A program made the translations under genes and the position numbers. The notes beneath the pieces were generated by a model that ran no database searches, was not told the DNA's origin, and saw nothing but the letters and a program-made list of their open reading frames with translations. DNA of 64,000 nucleotides from positions 62,001-126,000 of the forward strand of contig NZ_AYOZ01000061.1 in NCBI RefSeq assembly GCF_000508165.1, written 5' to 3'. Source of the DNA: Marinomonas profundimaris (GTDB taxonomy: Bacteria > Pseudomonadota > Gammaproteobacteria > Pseudomonadales > Marinomonadaceae). Below, in pieces: positions 45,803-55,557 of the stretch. Within the stretch, counting starts at the first letter, position 1. Each line of letters opens with the position of its first letter.

Positions 45803-46543
45803 ATGAGTCACCAGAATTTATTACACGACAGCGCCGACGAGCTTGGACCAATACGCATTTTTGATGATGGACAATATCGTATTTTGTCCTTCGCCGAAGG
45901 TGACGAACAGAGCCGAATTCGTTTATCAACACCACACATACTTCAACACGAATACACACAAGCGATGATGTTGCCTTTGTTATTTTGTGAGCCTAAACGT
46001 GTCTGTATTTTAGGTCTTGGTGGCGGAACCATGCTAAACGCACTCCATCATACTGTCCCAGCGATTCATATTACGGCGGTTGAATTGCGTCAAGAAGTCA
46101 TGGACGCCGCGGAAATGTATTTCAAGCTCCCTACTGGAAAGCGCATTACATTAGACGTTGCCAATGCCATTGATTACATGGCAGAAGGCTTGCCCAAAAA
46201 GGTCGACTTATTGATGACAGATTTATACAACACCGAAGGAATGGATCGAGCCGTTTTGCAGGCCAGTTTCATAGAAAACTGTGCGCGAAATATCAAAGAA
46301 GATGGCTGGTTAGCGCTTAACTGCTGGATAGATCAAAAGAACAACCAAACGCTCACCGACATCATTAAGAAGCATTTTAATGATGTACGCGCTTTAGACA
46401 CCGGAACAGGAAATTGGGTGATCATCGCCGGTAAGCGAAAAAATCAAAGCAACATTAAAGAACTTAAAGCCGCCGCACAAAAACTGAGCGATAAAATGGG
46501 ATTCCAATTAACCAAATGGCAGTCTCGATTATCTGAGATCTAA
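45803..46543 (+). CDS. spermidine-synthase-like methyltransferase-fold protein
   Basis: 246 residues of the SpeE superfamily: Rossmann SAM-type loop VCILGLGGGTMLNAL near residue 68, VELRQEVMDAA acidic loop, and DLLMTDLYNTEGMD where SpeE has the catalytic Asp pair (the first Asp is kept, the second is not obvious). The N-terminal substrate strand is short. A polyamine-type or other small-molecule transferase role is possible, but true spermidine synthase is doubtful. ATG 45803 is picked for AAGGG 6 bases upstream; the frame opens at 45761. 65 bases after the YdiJ-like stop. Confidence 0.7.
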   Translation: MSHQNLLHDSADELGPIRIFDDGQYRILSFAEGDEQSRIRLSTPHILQHEYTQAMMLPLLFCEPKRVCILGLGGGTMLNALHHTVPAIHITAVELRQEVMDAAEMYFKLPTGKRITLDVANAIDYMAEGLPKKVDLLMTDLYNTEGMDRAVLQASFIENCARNIKEDGWLALNCWIDQKNNQTLTDIIKKHFNDVRALDTGTGNWVIIAGKRKNQSNIKELKAAAQKLSDKMGFQLTKWQSRLSEI

Positions 46544-46574
46544 AAACCGACAAGAGATACAAAATATAGAAACA

Positions 46575-46602
46575 AAAATGCCGCTTTTAAAAGCGGCATT
46601 TT
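46575..46602. terminator. bidirectional terminator
   Basis: Perfect 28-base palindrome, AAAATGCCGCTTTT and its complement, between convergent genes. Confidence 0.88.
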
Positions 46603-46618
46603 ACATGGCTGGAAACGC

Positions 46619-48262
46619 TTAATTATTTAGCACATTGTCGACTAATGCTTTTGCTTCCGTTTCCAATTTGGCGAGATGTCCTTCTGATACAAAGCTTTCT
46701 AAGTATATTTTATACACGTTTTCAGTGCCAGATGGTCTTGCTGCAAACCAACCGTTTTCAGTAGACACTTTTAAACCACCAATTGCTGCGCCATTGCCTG
46801 GCGCATGCGTCAATACAGAGGTAATAGCTTCACCCGCTAGCATGGTCTGCGTCACATTTTTTGTGTCCAACGCGCCTAACAATGCTTTTTGGGCCGACGT
46901 TGCCGCCACATCAATTCGCTTGTAATACGGCTTTCCATATCGTTCAACTTGCTCATCATACAGCGCTTGAGGGTCCTTCCCTGTTACAGCGAGTATTTCC
47001 GCCGCAAGCAACGCCATAATGAACCCATCCTTGTCTGTTGTCCAAACGGTGCCGTCTTTACGAAGAAAAGACGCGCCTGCGCTTTCTTCGCCGCCAAATG
47101 CCATAGAACCTTCAAACATACCTTCTACATACCATTTGAAACCCACAGGTACTTCGCAAAGCTGACGACCAAGACCGCTCACAACCCGATCTATCATGCC
47201 GCTGGATACTAGGGTTTTACCGAATTGAATATCTTGCGGCCAATCCATTCGATGTTGCGCTAAATACTCAATGGCGACAGCAAGATACGCATTTGGATTC
47301 ATCAAACCTGATGATGCGCACACGATTCCATGTCGGTCATAATCTGGGTCATTGCCCACCGCAATATCAAAATCATTTTTGAGTTTTAACAAACCTTGCA
47401 TTGAATAGGGAGAAGAGCAATCCATTCGAATACGGCCGTCTTTATCCAGAGGGACAAAGCGAAACGTTGGATCCACCTCCAAATTCACCACGGTAATGTC
47501 TAAACCGTATTTTTGGGCAATGGGTGCCCAATAATGAATACCAGACCCACCCATTGGATCAACACCAATTCGAACCTTTGCTTTCGAAATGGCTGCCATG
47601 TCGATGACAGTTTCGAGGTCGTTTACATAGTGCTCAACGTAATCGAATGTTTCGATCAGCCCACTATGCTGCATTTCTTCACTGGAGAAACGTTTAACGC
47701 CTGTCAGATGGTTTTCTAATAATGCATTGGCTCTTTTGGCGACCCAATCGGTAATGTCTTTGTCTGCCGGTCCGCCTTTTATTGAGTTGTACTTAATGCC
47801 GCCATCTTCCGGTGGATTGTGAGATGGCGTAATGACAACGCCATCACTTAGGTCTTTTTGCGTGTTGTTGTGCGTAATAACGGCATGAGAAATAACAGGT
47901 GTTGGCGTAAAACCACCGTTGAGCTGAGTACGAACTCGAACCCCATTCGCGGTAAACACACTCAACGCCGTTTGAAAGGCGGCTTCAGAGAGAGCATGTG
48001 TGTCTTTGCCTAAATAAAGTGGACCAGAAATGTGTTGTATTTGACGGTATTCTGAAATGGCTTGAGTAATAGCTAGAATATGATCTTCATTAAAACTGCT
48101 TAGTAATGCGCTACCACGATGTCCGGAAGTACCGAAACTGACGCGCTCATCTGGGTGCGTTGTAACGCGAGGTTTTTTTAAAAAGTACGCGGACATTAGC
48201 TCTGGTAAATTTACCAGAGATGTATGCGGAGCAAGCTGTCCTGCTTGAGGGTGAATTGCCAT
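46619..48262 (-). CDS. pgm: phosphoglucomutase (alpha-D-glucose)
   Basis: 547 residues, close to E. coli Pgm (546). Metal/phospho-Ser loop [16 protein letters not shown] (about 142-157), N-terminal [14 protein letters not shown] loop (here [10 protein letters not shown]), NDPDYDRHG metal loop near 305, and the ESAGASFLR and [14 protein letters not shown] motifs. Interconverts glucose-1-P and glucose-6-P. ATG 48262 (MAIH) matches E. coli residue 1; a TTG at 48298 with AAGGGAG is a plausible longer start. An inverted repeat ends just before this start. Confidence 0.95.
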   Translation of the reverse strand: MAIHPQAGQLAPHTSLVNLPELMSAYFLKKPRVTTHPDERVSFGTSGHRGSALLSSFNEDHILAITQAISEYRQIQHISGPLYLGKDTHALSEAAFQTALSVFTANGVRVRTQLNGGFTPTPVISHAVITHNNTQKDLSDGVVITPSHNPPEDGGIKYNSIKGGPADKDITDWVAKRANALLENHLTGVKRFSSEEMQHSGLIETFDYVEHYVNDLETVIDMAAISKAKVRIGVDPMGGSGIHYWAPIAQKYGLDITVVNLEVDPTFRFVPLDKDGRIRMDCSSPYSMQGLLKLKNDFDIAVGNDPDYDRHGIVCASSGLMNPNAYLAVAIEYLAQHRMDWPQDIQFGKTLVSSGMIDRVVSGLGRQLCEVPVGFKWYVEGMFEGSMAFGGEESAGASFLRKDGTVWTTDKDGFIMALLAAEILAVTGKDPQALYDEQVERYGKPYYKRIDVAATSAQKALLGALDTKNVTQTMLAGEAITSVLTHAPGNGAAIGGLKVSTENGWFAARPSGTENVYKIYLESFVSEGHLAKLETEAKALVDNVLNN

Positions 48263-48272
48263 ATTGTGAGCC

Positions 48273-48340
48273 CTGTTAAGTCTTTGAAACTGATGCAATC
48301 AGTCTCCCTTAAATCCATTACAGTTTCAATGACTTAACAG
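48273..48340. repeat. 20-bp inverted repeat next to the pgm start
   Basis: CTGTTAAGTCTTTGAAACTG (48273-48292) and CAGTTTCAATGACTTAACAG (48321-48340) match in 19 of 20 positions when one is reversed, with a 28-base centre. Transcribed on the minus strand it makes a very stable hairpin whose last bases touch the AGGG ribosome binding site of pgm. No T run, so not a terminator. Confidence 0.8.
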
Positions 48341-48354
48341 AGTGAAATCGGGGG

Positions 48355-49479
48355 TTAGCGTTTTCGTAGTATTAAACTGCCGATCGAATAACCCGCACCG
48401 AAAGAACAAATCACGCCGATATCTCCTGCGGCCAAATCCACATGATATTTTGCAAAAGCAATGATTGACCCTGCGGAAGCGGTGTTGGCGTATTCATCCA
48501 GTACAACAGGCGCCTCTTCACGTGTCGCATCACGCCCCAATAACCGCTTACTAATGAGCAGATTCATATTGATGTTGGCTTGATGTAACCACCAACGCTT
48601 TAAATCTGAGACTTGGATCCCCTCACTCAGCAAATGCTTTTCAATGTGGTCTGCCGCCATGGGGCACACCTCTTTAAACACCTTACGTCCATTTTGATGG
48701 AAGAGCTTGTCTGCTGAATACGGATCTTCATCCGTAGTGCGCGTGGTGTAACCAAAATTTGAGCGAATGTTGTTCGAGTAGGACGTCACACACTTCGTAC
48801 TTACCACATCAAAGGCGTGTGCTGACTTACAAGTGTCACTGCTTTCTATTACGACCGCCGTCGCTACATCGCCAAAAATGAAATGTGAGTCTCGATCCAT
48901 GTAATTGACTTGTGGCGACGTAAGTTCTGGGTTGATGACCAACACGCCTTTCGATGTTCCAGCTTTCACGGCATCAACCGCTCGCTGTAAGCCAAACGTC
49001 GCAGCAGAACAAGCAACTAACATGTCAAAACCGAAGCCTTCAACACCCAAAGCCGCTTGCACTTCAATCGCAATGGCAGGATAGGAACGCTGAGTGTAAG
49101 CACACGATACGATGACCATGTCAATTTCGTCGGCAGTTTTATTCGCCGCTATCAGGGCCTTTTTGGCCGCTGCGATTGCCATCTCAGCTTGATGCGACAC
49201 TTGCTCGTCGTCTCTCACCTCTAAGATTGGGCGCATGCGATGTATATCCAGCGCGCCTTCTTTTGAATAGATATAGCGGCTTTTAATACCAGAGGCCTTT
49301 TCTATGAATCCCGCGCTAGAAAGCGGCTTTGCTTCAATCTCTTCTGCTTTAATAGCGGCTGCGTTTTCGAGATTAAAATGTTCCGCCCAAGCGTTATAGC
49401 TTGTCACAAGTTCTTCATTACTAATACTGTGTTCTGGAGTCCATAAACCGACCCCACTAATGACGACTGAAGAATTCAT
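48355..49479 (-). CDS. beta-ketoacyl-ACP synthase III (FabH-like)
   Basis: 374 residues. Complete catalytic triad: C157 in LVACSAATFG, H298 in WWLHQAN, N331 in YANTASAG. Longer than E. coli FabH (317), with an insertion before residue 100 typical of a second FabH subgroup. Claisen condensation of an acyl-CoA with malonyl-ACP is expected; the starter acid is unknown. ATG 49479 has AAGGG 8 bases upstream; a GTG three codons earlier is possible. Divergent from the patatin gene. Confidence 0.87.
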   Translation of the reverse strand: MNSSVVISGVGLWTPEHSISNEELVTSYNAWAEHFNLENAAAIKAEEIEAKPLSSAGFIEKASGIKSRYIYSKEGALDIHRMRPILEVRDDEQVSHQAEMAIAAAKKALIAANKTADEIDMVIVSCAYTQRSYPAIAIEVQAALGVEGFGFDMLVACSAATFGLQRAVDAVKAGTSKGVLVINPELTSPQVNYMDRDSHFIFGDVATAVVIESSDTCKSAHAFDVVSTKCVTSYSNNIRSNFGYTTRTTDEDPYSADKLFHQNGRKVFKEVCPMAADHIEKHLLSEGIQVSDLKRWWLHQANINMNLLISKRLLGRDATREEAPVVLDEYANTASAGSIIAFAKYHVDLAAGDIGVICSFGAGYSIGSLILRKR

Positions 49480-49717
49480 TGTATTCACCCTTTTTTATTC
49501 TTTTAAATAGACGCTTTAAAAATAAGTTATCTTGTAAAGTATAGATGAGATTGTGGACGACAACGGCGACTCAGTCCACACTTTGTAATAACAACACGCA
49601 AATGTCATTCGAATTGGTTATATCAATACACAACAAATTCAATAAAATTTGATCATGGGATTCACAACTGAGTGATTGTTTTTATAGAATAAACAAGGAT
49701 TTTAAAGGGTTCAGTGG

Positions 49718-50896
49718 ATGTTAGAGCGAAAAACAATGAAACGAAAGCATATGCCAAATAACAACGCGCTGATTTTATCTGGCGGTGGCGCCCGGGCGGC
49801 TTATCAAGTTGGCGTTTTATCCGCTATGGGCAAGATGCTGCCAAGACATTCTCAATTGCCATTCTCCATATTATGCGGCACTTCTGCAGGCGCATTGAAC
49901 GCCACCATGCTGGCATCTTATGCAGGCAACTTCTCTAGAGCCGTTTCTTCTCTTGCCTTTGTTTGGCGACACTTAACACCGGATCAAATCTATACCGTGG
50001 GCCGCTGGCCAATTGCGACGTCGCTAACCAAAACCTTGTTATCGCTCTTTCATATTCACAACCATGACCGCTCTATAGCTCTCATGGATAACACGCCATT
50101 AAGTCAGCTTTTAACCAATTACCTTGATTTTTCCAAGATCAACACCGCCATAGACAACAATCAGCTTAAAGCCCTTGCCATTACCGCAATGAGCTACAGC
50201 ACTGGCGAATCAACAACCTTTTTTCAGGGTGTGGACAATCTTCAGCCATGGAAGGGAAACCGACGAAAAGGCATAAGAGCAAACTTAGGTGTCGATCACT
50301 TACTGGCATCCAGTGCTATTCCAACCATTTTTCCTGCGCACAAAATACAAAATCATTATTATGGTGATGGAGCCATTCGCCAAAAATCCGCCATATACCC
50401 AGCGCTTAAGCTGGGAGCTGATAAACTCTTCATCATTGGCGTTAGTGGTAACAGAAGCCCAAAACAATGGGCTGCGCCAGATACTGAAATCGAGACCAGC
50501 GCGCCAAGCATGGCACAAATCCTTGGACAATTACTAAACAGCGCCTTTATCGATAACCTGGAAGACGATATTTCTCAATTGGAAATAATGAATAATCTTA
50601 TTAAAGATCTTCCACAAGAAAAGCGTGCGCTACATCAGAACCTACCCACTGAGACCTTAATCATCTCTCCATCCGAAGAGCTCAATGAAATTGCCCATCA
50701 TCATCTTTCAACCTTACCAAAAAACATTCGTGTTTTACTGAAAGCGGCAGGCGGTTCAACATCTGAAAAAATCAGTTCGGCGGCCAGCTATCTGCTGTTT
50801 ACACCAGAATATTGTCGAGCGCTGATGGATCTAGGTTATAAGGATGCGATGTGGGAAAAAGATAGGATTCTCGCGTTCTTTGAGAACAACGCTTAG
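49718..50896 (+). CDS. patatin-like phospholipase
   Basis: 392 residues. Ser-Asp dyad: [14 protein letters not shown] oxyanion loop (21-34), GTSAG with nucleophile S56, and D217 in YYGDGAIRQ. Hydrolyses acyl esters of phospholipids; could be an intracellular lipase. A DUF-like C-terminal segment of about 130 residues ([21 protein letters not shown] and a long helical tail) follows the catalytic domain. AAAGGG precedes the ATG. Its stop overlaps the murI stop region by 4 bases, tail to tail. Confidence 0.87.
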   Translation: MLERKTMKRKHMPNNNALILSGGGARAAYQVGVLSAMGKMLPRHSQLPFSILCGTSAGALNATMLASYAGNFSRAVSSLAFVWRHLTPDQIYTVGRWPIATSLTKTLLSLFHIHNHDRSIALMDNTPLSQLLTNYLDFSKINTAIDNNQLKALAITAMSYSTGESTTFFQGVDNLQPWKGNRRKGIRANLGVDHLLASSAIPTIFPAHKIQNHYYGDGAIRQKSAIYPALKLGADKLFIIGVSGNRSPKQWAAPDTEIETSAPSMAQILGQLLNSAFIDNLEDDISQLEIMNNLIKDLPQEKRALHQNLPTETLIISPSEELNEIAHHHLSTLPKNIRVLLKAAGGSTSEKISSAASYLLFTPEYCRALMDLGYKDAMWEKDRILAFFENNA

Positions 50897-51702
50897 ATAT
50901 GGACGTGTTTTTGATCTGTAATAGATTGAGAGTCTGCTGTCCATGACGTTAGTCTCGGTAAATTTTTAACCCCAAGCGTGCTGCACAGTTCAATTACACC
51001 TTTCTGCAAAACAGCACAGGAAAGAAGTGCGGTCATTTCGGCAGGATAGGACTCTTCTAACCGGCGCATGAGTTGGGCTGTCACGCCCTCGCTTGGTTCA
51101 ATAATTTCACAGCCCTTTCCTAGCGCTTGCTCAAATAGATGCTTTACCAAGGGATAATGCGTACAAGCCAAGACCAAGGTATCTACTTTTTTTTCCAGCA
51201 TAACATCACACAGCGCGTGAATCGTGTGTTTAATCTTTACCTCACTTTCTGGCCAAGCATCAATATCAAAGGCTAAGGATTGACTGGACATGATAAACAC
51301 TTGACTGTCTGCTTTCCAAAGATCAATAAGTTGATTAAGACGTTTACTTTGAGCAGTCACTGGCGTGGCCAAAACAGCCACATTACGCTGTTTACTAATA
51401 CGAAAGGCGGGCTTCACTGCTGGCTCCACGCCAATTACAGGCAAGGATGTGCTTTCCCTGAGTGCATCAATCGCGGCAACGGTCGCAGTATTGCAAGCCA
51501 CCACAATGGCCTGAACGTTTTCTTTTTCAAAAAAACGTCCAACTTTCACCAACCTTTCCTGCAACTGGGCAATGGTTTTATTGCCGTACGGCGCAAAATC
51601 ATCATCGGCTAGATAGACGAGATCGAGAAAAGGGTATTTTTTGCGAATTGCATTGAGGATGGTTAACCCCCCCGCGCCAGAATCCATCACACCGATTTTC
51701 AA
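50893..51702 (-). CDS. murI: glutamate racemase
   Basis: 269 residues; makes D-glutamate for peptidoglycan. The two catalytic cysteines are in [11 protein letters not shown] (about 71) and [11 protein letters not shown] (about 182); DSGAGGLT at the N-terminus binds substrate. Start TTG, overlapping the murB stop (TTGA). Last gene of the comEC-lpxK-murB envelope operon; there is no terminator before the convergent patatin gene. Confidence 0.95.
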   Translation of the reverse strand: MKIGVMDSGAGGLTILNAIRKKYPFLDLVYLADDDFAPYGNKTIAQLQERLVKVGRFFEKENVQAIVVACNTATVAAIDALRESTSLPVIGVEPAVKPAFRISKQRNVAVLATPVTAQSKRLNQLIDLWKADSQVFIMSSQSLAFDIDAWPESEVKIKHTIHALCDVMLEKKVDTLVLACTHYPLVKHLFEQALGKGCEIIEPSEGVTAQLMRRLEESYPAEMTALLSCAVLQKGVIELCSTLGVKNLPRLTSWTADSQSITDQKHVHI

Positions 51703-52793
51703 TGCGATGTCTCCAAAAATACGTCTTTTTTAGAGGCCCGTACAGGTAACTGCACGGGTTCTCTTTCTAATTCAACGCCATACAGCGCGTAAACAGAGTG
51801 TTTGATATTGTCTTCCAACGCTAATAGCGCATCTGCCTTGCTCTCAGAATAGTTAACCAATACCAATGCCTGCTTTTCATAAACACCCACGCCTTGGTGC
51901 TGCTTACCTTTCCAGCCAGCTTGATCAATCAACCAACCAGCCGCCAATTTATATCCGTCTTCAAATGGAAATGACACAAGATTTGGAAAGTGTTCTTTTA
52001 ACGTATTTCGTTGAGATGTACTGACAATTGGATTCTTAAAAAAACTTCCTGAATTGGCCAATACATTCGGATCTGGAAGCTTCTCATTTCTTACGTCACA
52101 AACCGCTTGGAAAACATCGGCTAAGCTAGGCTCACCCTGAATACGATCAGACAAACCGCCATAGCTGAGCAATAATTCGGCTTGCTTTTTTAATGACAAT
52201 TCAACGGAAGTAATAAGTAACGTGTCCTTCCATTTCCCCTTAAAATGACTGTCTCGATAAGCAAATCCACAATCTCGGGCATTGATCCAATACACATCAC
52301 CAGTGCATTTATCAATCACTTGAACACGAGCAATCACGTCCTTGACCTCAACACCATATGCACCAATATTCTGCACTGGTGCAGCACCAACCGTGCCAGG
52401 AATCAGGGCAAGATTTTCAATACCAAACCAGCCTTCATTCACTACGTACTTAACCACTTCATGCCAATTCTCACCCGCGGCCACGGTTAGACTGACTAAA
52501 TTTCCTACCTGCTCTCTTGCGCTCATGCCAGCCAATCGATTAATAATCACCAGACCCGGAATACTGGCTGAAATCAATAAATTACTGCCTCCGCCAATCA
52601 TCGTAACTGGTTGATTGAAATGCTTCGCCCAACGAAGCAGCACCTTCAAAGAATCCAGCGTCTCTGCAATGGCAAAATATTCAGCATGGTAATCGAAACG
52701 GAAGGTGTTATATGTTGCCAAAGAAACATCGGTTTGAATGGTTTCTTCTATACTGTTCGCAAAAGTATCTAAGGTATTAAATCGCATCTTCAT
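51699..52793 (-). CDS. murB: UDP-N-acetylenolpyruvoylglucosamine reductase
   Basis: 364 residues, type I MurB. FAD loop [11 protein letters not shown] (about 65-75), catalytic GSFFKNP (Ser near 243) and the [26 protein letters not shown] region in family form. Produces UDP-MurNAc with NADPH. E. coli MurB is 342 residues. In Pseudomonas this gene follows kdsB and ptpA; kdsB is missing here. Confidence 0.96.
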   Translation of the reverse strand: MKMRFNTLDTFANSIEETIQTDVSLATYNTFRFDYHAEYFAIAETLDSLKVLLRWAKHFNQPVTMIGGGSNLLISASIPGLVIINRLAGMSAREQVGNLVSLTVAAGENWHEVVKYVVNEGWFGIENLALIPGTVGAAPVQNIGAYGVEVKDVIARVQVIDKCTGDVYWINARDCGFAYRDSHFKGKWKDTLLITSVELSLKKQAELLLSYGGLSDRIQGEPSLADVFQAVCDVRNEKLPDPNVLANSGSFFKNPIVSTSQRNTLKEHFPNLVSFPFEDGYKLAAGWLIDQAGWKGKQHQGVGVYEKQALVLVNYSESKADALLALEDNIKHSVYALYGVELEREPVQLPVRASKKDVFLETSH

Positions 52794-52801
52794 TGACTGA
52801 C

Positions 52802-53278
52802 TTAACGTTCTCTTCGTGGATTAAGGTGACTGACAAATGCGTCTGCAACGTCAGTAATATGCTCTCGCATGTGAACAAAGCCTTCTTCGCCGCCGTAATA
52901 TGGATCTGAGATTTCACCTAATGCAACACCTTCGGAAAACTCACCAAACATAACCAACTTAGCCGAGCTATGCTCTGGTTGTATTTTCTTAAGATCACTT
53001 AGGTTTTCTTTATCCATAGCAAGAATCCAATCAAAAGAGTCAAAGTCTGCAATTGAGACCTGTCTGGCTTTTTGTTGGCTGATATCAATACCCATTTGCT
53101 TAAGCGCGGTAATGGATCGTGAATCTGGAGAATTTCCGACGTGATAGGCTGCTGTTCCTGCGGAATCGAGCGCTAAGGAAATCGAATGTTTTGACGCCAC
53201 AAACTCTAAAATACCTTGTGCGGCAGGCGAGCGACAAATATTACCAAGGCACACCGTCAGCACTTTGTACGATCTCAC
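52802..53278 (-). CDS. low-molecular-weight protein-tyrosine-phosphatase
   Basis: 158 residues. Phosphatase loop CLGNICRS with C10 and R16, and the general-acid Asp in SDPYYGG near 127. Cytoplasmic phosphatase, role in bacteria often exopolysaccharide or envelope control. GTG start overlapping the ycaR stop (GTGA); 8 bases before murB. Confidence 0.93.
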   Translation of the reverse strand: MRSYKVLTVCLGNICRSPAAQGILEFVASKHSISLALDSAGTAAYHVGNSPDSRSITALKQMGIDISQQKARQVSIADFDSFDWILAMDKENLSDLKKIQPEHSSAKLVMFGEFSEGVALGEISDPYYGGEEGFVHMREHITDVADAFVSHLNPRRER

Positions 53279-53472
53279 TTTGCAGTGCCTGATTCTAAGC
53301 GCTCTTCCGCGGTTAGCGTACGCGCTTCTGTTTCCAAAAGGACAGGAATGCCGTCACGAACTGGGTACGCCATACCGCCGACTTTGCTGATTAACTCAGT
53401 GCCGTCTTTGCTTAACGTAAGTGACGCTTTTGTCACAGGGCAAACAAGAATGTCTAATAAGTTTTTATTCAT
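53275..53472 (-). CDS. ycaR: Trm112 family protein YcaR
   Basis: 65 residues; [28 protein letters not shown]. Only one Cys of the possible zinc site remains. Found between lpxK and kdsB in most gammaproteobacteria; here it is followed by the phosphatase instead. Overlaps lpxK by 8 bases. Confidence 0.88.
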   Translation of the reverse strand: MNKNLLDILVCPVTKASLTLSKDGTELISKVGGMAYPVRDGIPVLLETEARTLTAEERLESGTAK

Positions 53473-54502
53473 GGGGAGTGTCCATTTTAATTAAGTTTAA
53501 TTTTTCTAAAAAAGCACGCTGAAAACCCAAAGGCAAATCCAGAGAGACGGGTAAGTACCATGCATTACTATTTGGTAATAACAGAGACTGACATTTAACC
53601 GCGTCTTTTTCCGTCATGATAACCGCCCCACTCATGGGAATATCCGACACCACAAAAGAATGATGGTCTGCAAACCATTGATGGCTAGCATCTTCGTATT
53701 TCAACCCCAATTCTTTTAGCGTTTCGACAAAACGCTCAGGGTTTCCAATACCAGCCATCATATGCCATTTTTTCCGGTCGACAAATGCGCTATGACAATC
53801 TAATGTTTTAGATCCATCCAGAGACACCAAATTGGTTGGAATCAACGGCGCCAATGTTATTGGCAAATCCAGCTTTATTAGTGATGGCGTCATTCTGTCC
53901 GAAACACTCACGACAAAATCGACGTCTTTTAATCTTTCTACAGGCTCGCGCAGTGGACCAACAGGCAATAAGTGACCATTGCCAACGCCTCGTTTGGCGT
54001 CAAGCATCGCAATTTCAATGTCTCTGTTTAATTGGTAATGCTGCATGCCATCATCACTGATGATGATATTGACGTCTGTCGTTGCAAGAAGGTGCTTAAC
54101 TGCTTCAGCTCTTTTAGCAAACACCACCATAGGGCAAGCTGAACGGCGAGCCAGCATCACAGGCTCATCACCAACCTCATTTGCCAAACTGTTCGGATAC
54201 ACATGAGTCGGGGTTTGAATTTTTACCCCATGGCCTCGTGAGACAATTCCTGGTCGATAACCTTCCTCCGATAGTAGCTTGCACAAAGCCACCACCATTG
54301 GTGACTTTCCTGTACCACCAATGCTTATATTGCCCACAACGATGACAGGAACAGGGGCTTTATAAGCCGCATCAGGGTTGGCTAAAAATACCTTCCTCTT
54401 ATTCAGAACCGCTTTTCTAATCAACGGCTGGAGTGGGCGAAATACATGAGTCCAACCACAAGAGCCATACCAAGCACGATTAAACAATGACTCTACACTC
54501 AC
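53465..54502 (-). CDS. lpxK: tetraacyldisaccharide 4'-kinase LpxK
   Basis: 345 residues; adds the 4'-phosphate of lipid A at the inner membrane. N-terminal amphipathic segment, P-loop [14 protein letters not shown] (about 57-70), and [13 protein letters not shown]alker-B-like motif with the key DDG. GTG start overlapping the exbD stop. msbA, which often precedes lpxK, is absent. Confidence 0.94.
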   Translation of the reverse strand: MSVESLFNRAWYGSCGWTHVFRPLQPLIRKAVLNKRKVFLANPDAAYKAPVPVIVVGNISIGGTGKSPMVVALCKLLSEEGYRPGIVSRGHGVKIQTPTHVYPNSLANEVGDEPVMLARRSACPMVVFAKRAEAVKHLLATTDVNIIISDDGMQHYQLNRDIEIAMLDAKRGVGNGHLLPVGPLREPVERLKDVDFVVSVSDRMTPSLIKLDLPITLAPLIPTNLVSLDGSKTLDCHSAFVDRKKWHMMAGIGNPERFVETLKELGLKYEDASHQWFADHHSFVVSDIPMSGAVIMTEKDAVKCQSLLLPNSNAWYLPVSLDLPLGFQRAFLEKLNLIKMDTPHE

Positions 54503-54921
54503 TGAGCGGGCTCTTTTTGTGCGGTATGAGCCAGTTTTGTAATACCAAGACTCGCTGCTGCGTCATACACTCGCAGCACCATATCATAAGAGGATTTTGC
54601 ATCGGCAGTGATAATCAGTGGCCGAGTATTGTCACCTTTAGTGACTTCTTTTAGCCCCTGAATTAACGTGCTGACTTTCTCGTTGATAAGCGTTTGTCCG
54701 TTTATCACGTATTGTCCGTCCGCCGTAATGACCAGCTCGACATTTTTTGAACGATCAGTGCTAGGAGCATTGGAAGTGGCCGTCGGTAAATCAATGGTCA
54801 GTTCTGTGCTTTGATTGAACGTAGTGCTGACCATAAAAAATATCAGGAGTAAAAAGACAACATCAATCAATGGCGTTAGATTAATCTGAACGTCATCTAT
54901 TTTCTGACGACGAAATTTCAC
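54499..54921 (-). CDS. exbD: ExbD/TolR family biopolymer transport protein
   Basis: 140 residues, one N-terminal membrane helix with the protonatable Asp (INLTPLIDVVFLLLIFFMVS), then a periplasmic domain. It is the partner of the next gene upstream. GTG start overlapping the exbB stop (GTGA). This exbBD pair sits in the lpxK operon rather than with tonB. Confidence 0.9.
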   Translation of the reverse strand: MKFRRQKIDDVQINLTPLIDVVFLLLIFFMVSTTFNQSTELTIDLPTATSNAPSTDRSKNVELVITADGQYVINGQTLINEKVSTLIQGLKEVTKGDNTRPLIITADAKSSYDMVLRVYDAAASLGITKLAHTAQKEPAQ

Positions 54922-55556
54922 TGTGCAACCCCTATTTTTTCTCGATCACCGTGCAACGCATCGACTAATTTCGTGGATTGTTGCTCCATAGTAACAACCA
55001 ACTCGTCGATTCGACGACTAAAGAAACGATGGAAAATTAACGCTGGAATAGCGACACCAAGCCCAGCAGCCGTGGTAAGTAACGCTTCTGATATGCCTCC
55101 GGCCAGCAATGCTGTATTGCCCGCCCCACTTTCCATCAAAACAGAAAATACCTTGATCATTCCCACGACGGTGCCTAACAAACCAAGCAAAGGGGAAATC
55201 GCAGCAATGGTTCCTAGTGTGTTCATAAAACGCTCTAATTCATGAATAACATGACTTGCGGCTTCTTGAACGCTCTCTTTCATCGCACTACGGCCGTGCT
55301 TTGAATTCAGAAGTCCGGCTGCAAAAATGGACGCTAAACCAGTTCGAGTTTGCATGGAACGAATGTAATCAAGGGTCATTCTGTCATCTCGTAACCGAGT
55401 CATCACATCGGATAAAAGGCCATTTGGTGCAACGCTCGCTTTACGGAGAGTCCAAAAACGCTCAATAATAATGGCAAGTGTAAGGATAGAACAGGCCATC
55501 AAAGGCCACATGAAAAAACCACCAGTTTGAATAAAGGCTAACACGTTACACTCCAT
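54918..55556 (-). CDS. exbB: ExbB/TolQ family proton channel protein
   Basis: 212 residues, three membrane helices, with LGLLGTVVGMIKVF and the AALLTTAAGLGVAIPALIFHRFF region of the family. Uses proton flow to energise an outer-membrane process; the receiving protein is not evident because no tonB is here. Its ATG is one base after the comEC stop. Confidence 0.9.
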   Translation of the reverse strand: MECNVLAFIQTGGFFMWPLMACSILTLAIIIERFWTLRKASVAPNGLLSDVMTRLRDDRMTLDYIRSMQTRTGLASIFAAGLLNSKHGRSAMKESVQEAASHVIHELERFMNTLGTIAAISPLLGLLGTVVGMIKVFSVLMESGAGNTALLAGGISEALLTTAAGLGVAIPALIFHRFFSRRIDELVVTMEQQSTKLVDALHGDREKIGVAQ

Positions 55557-55557
55557 T

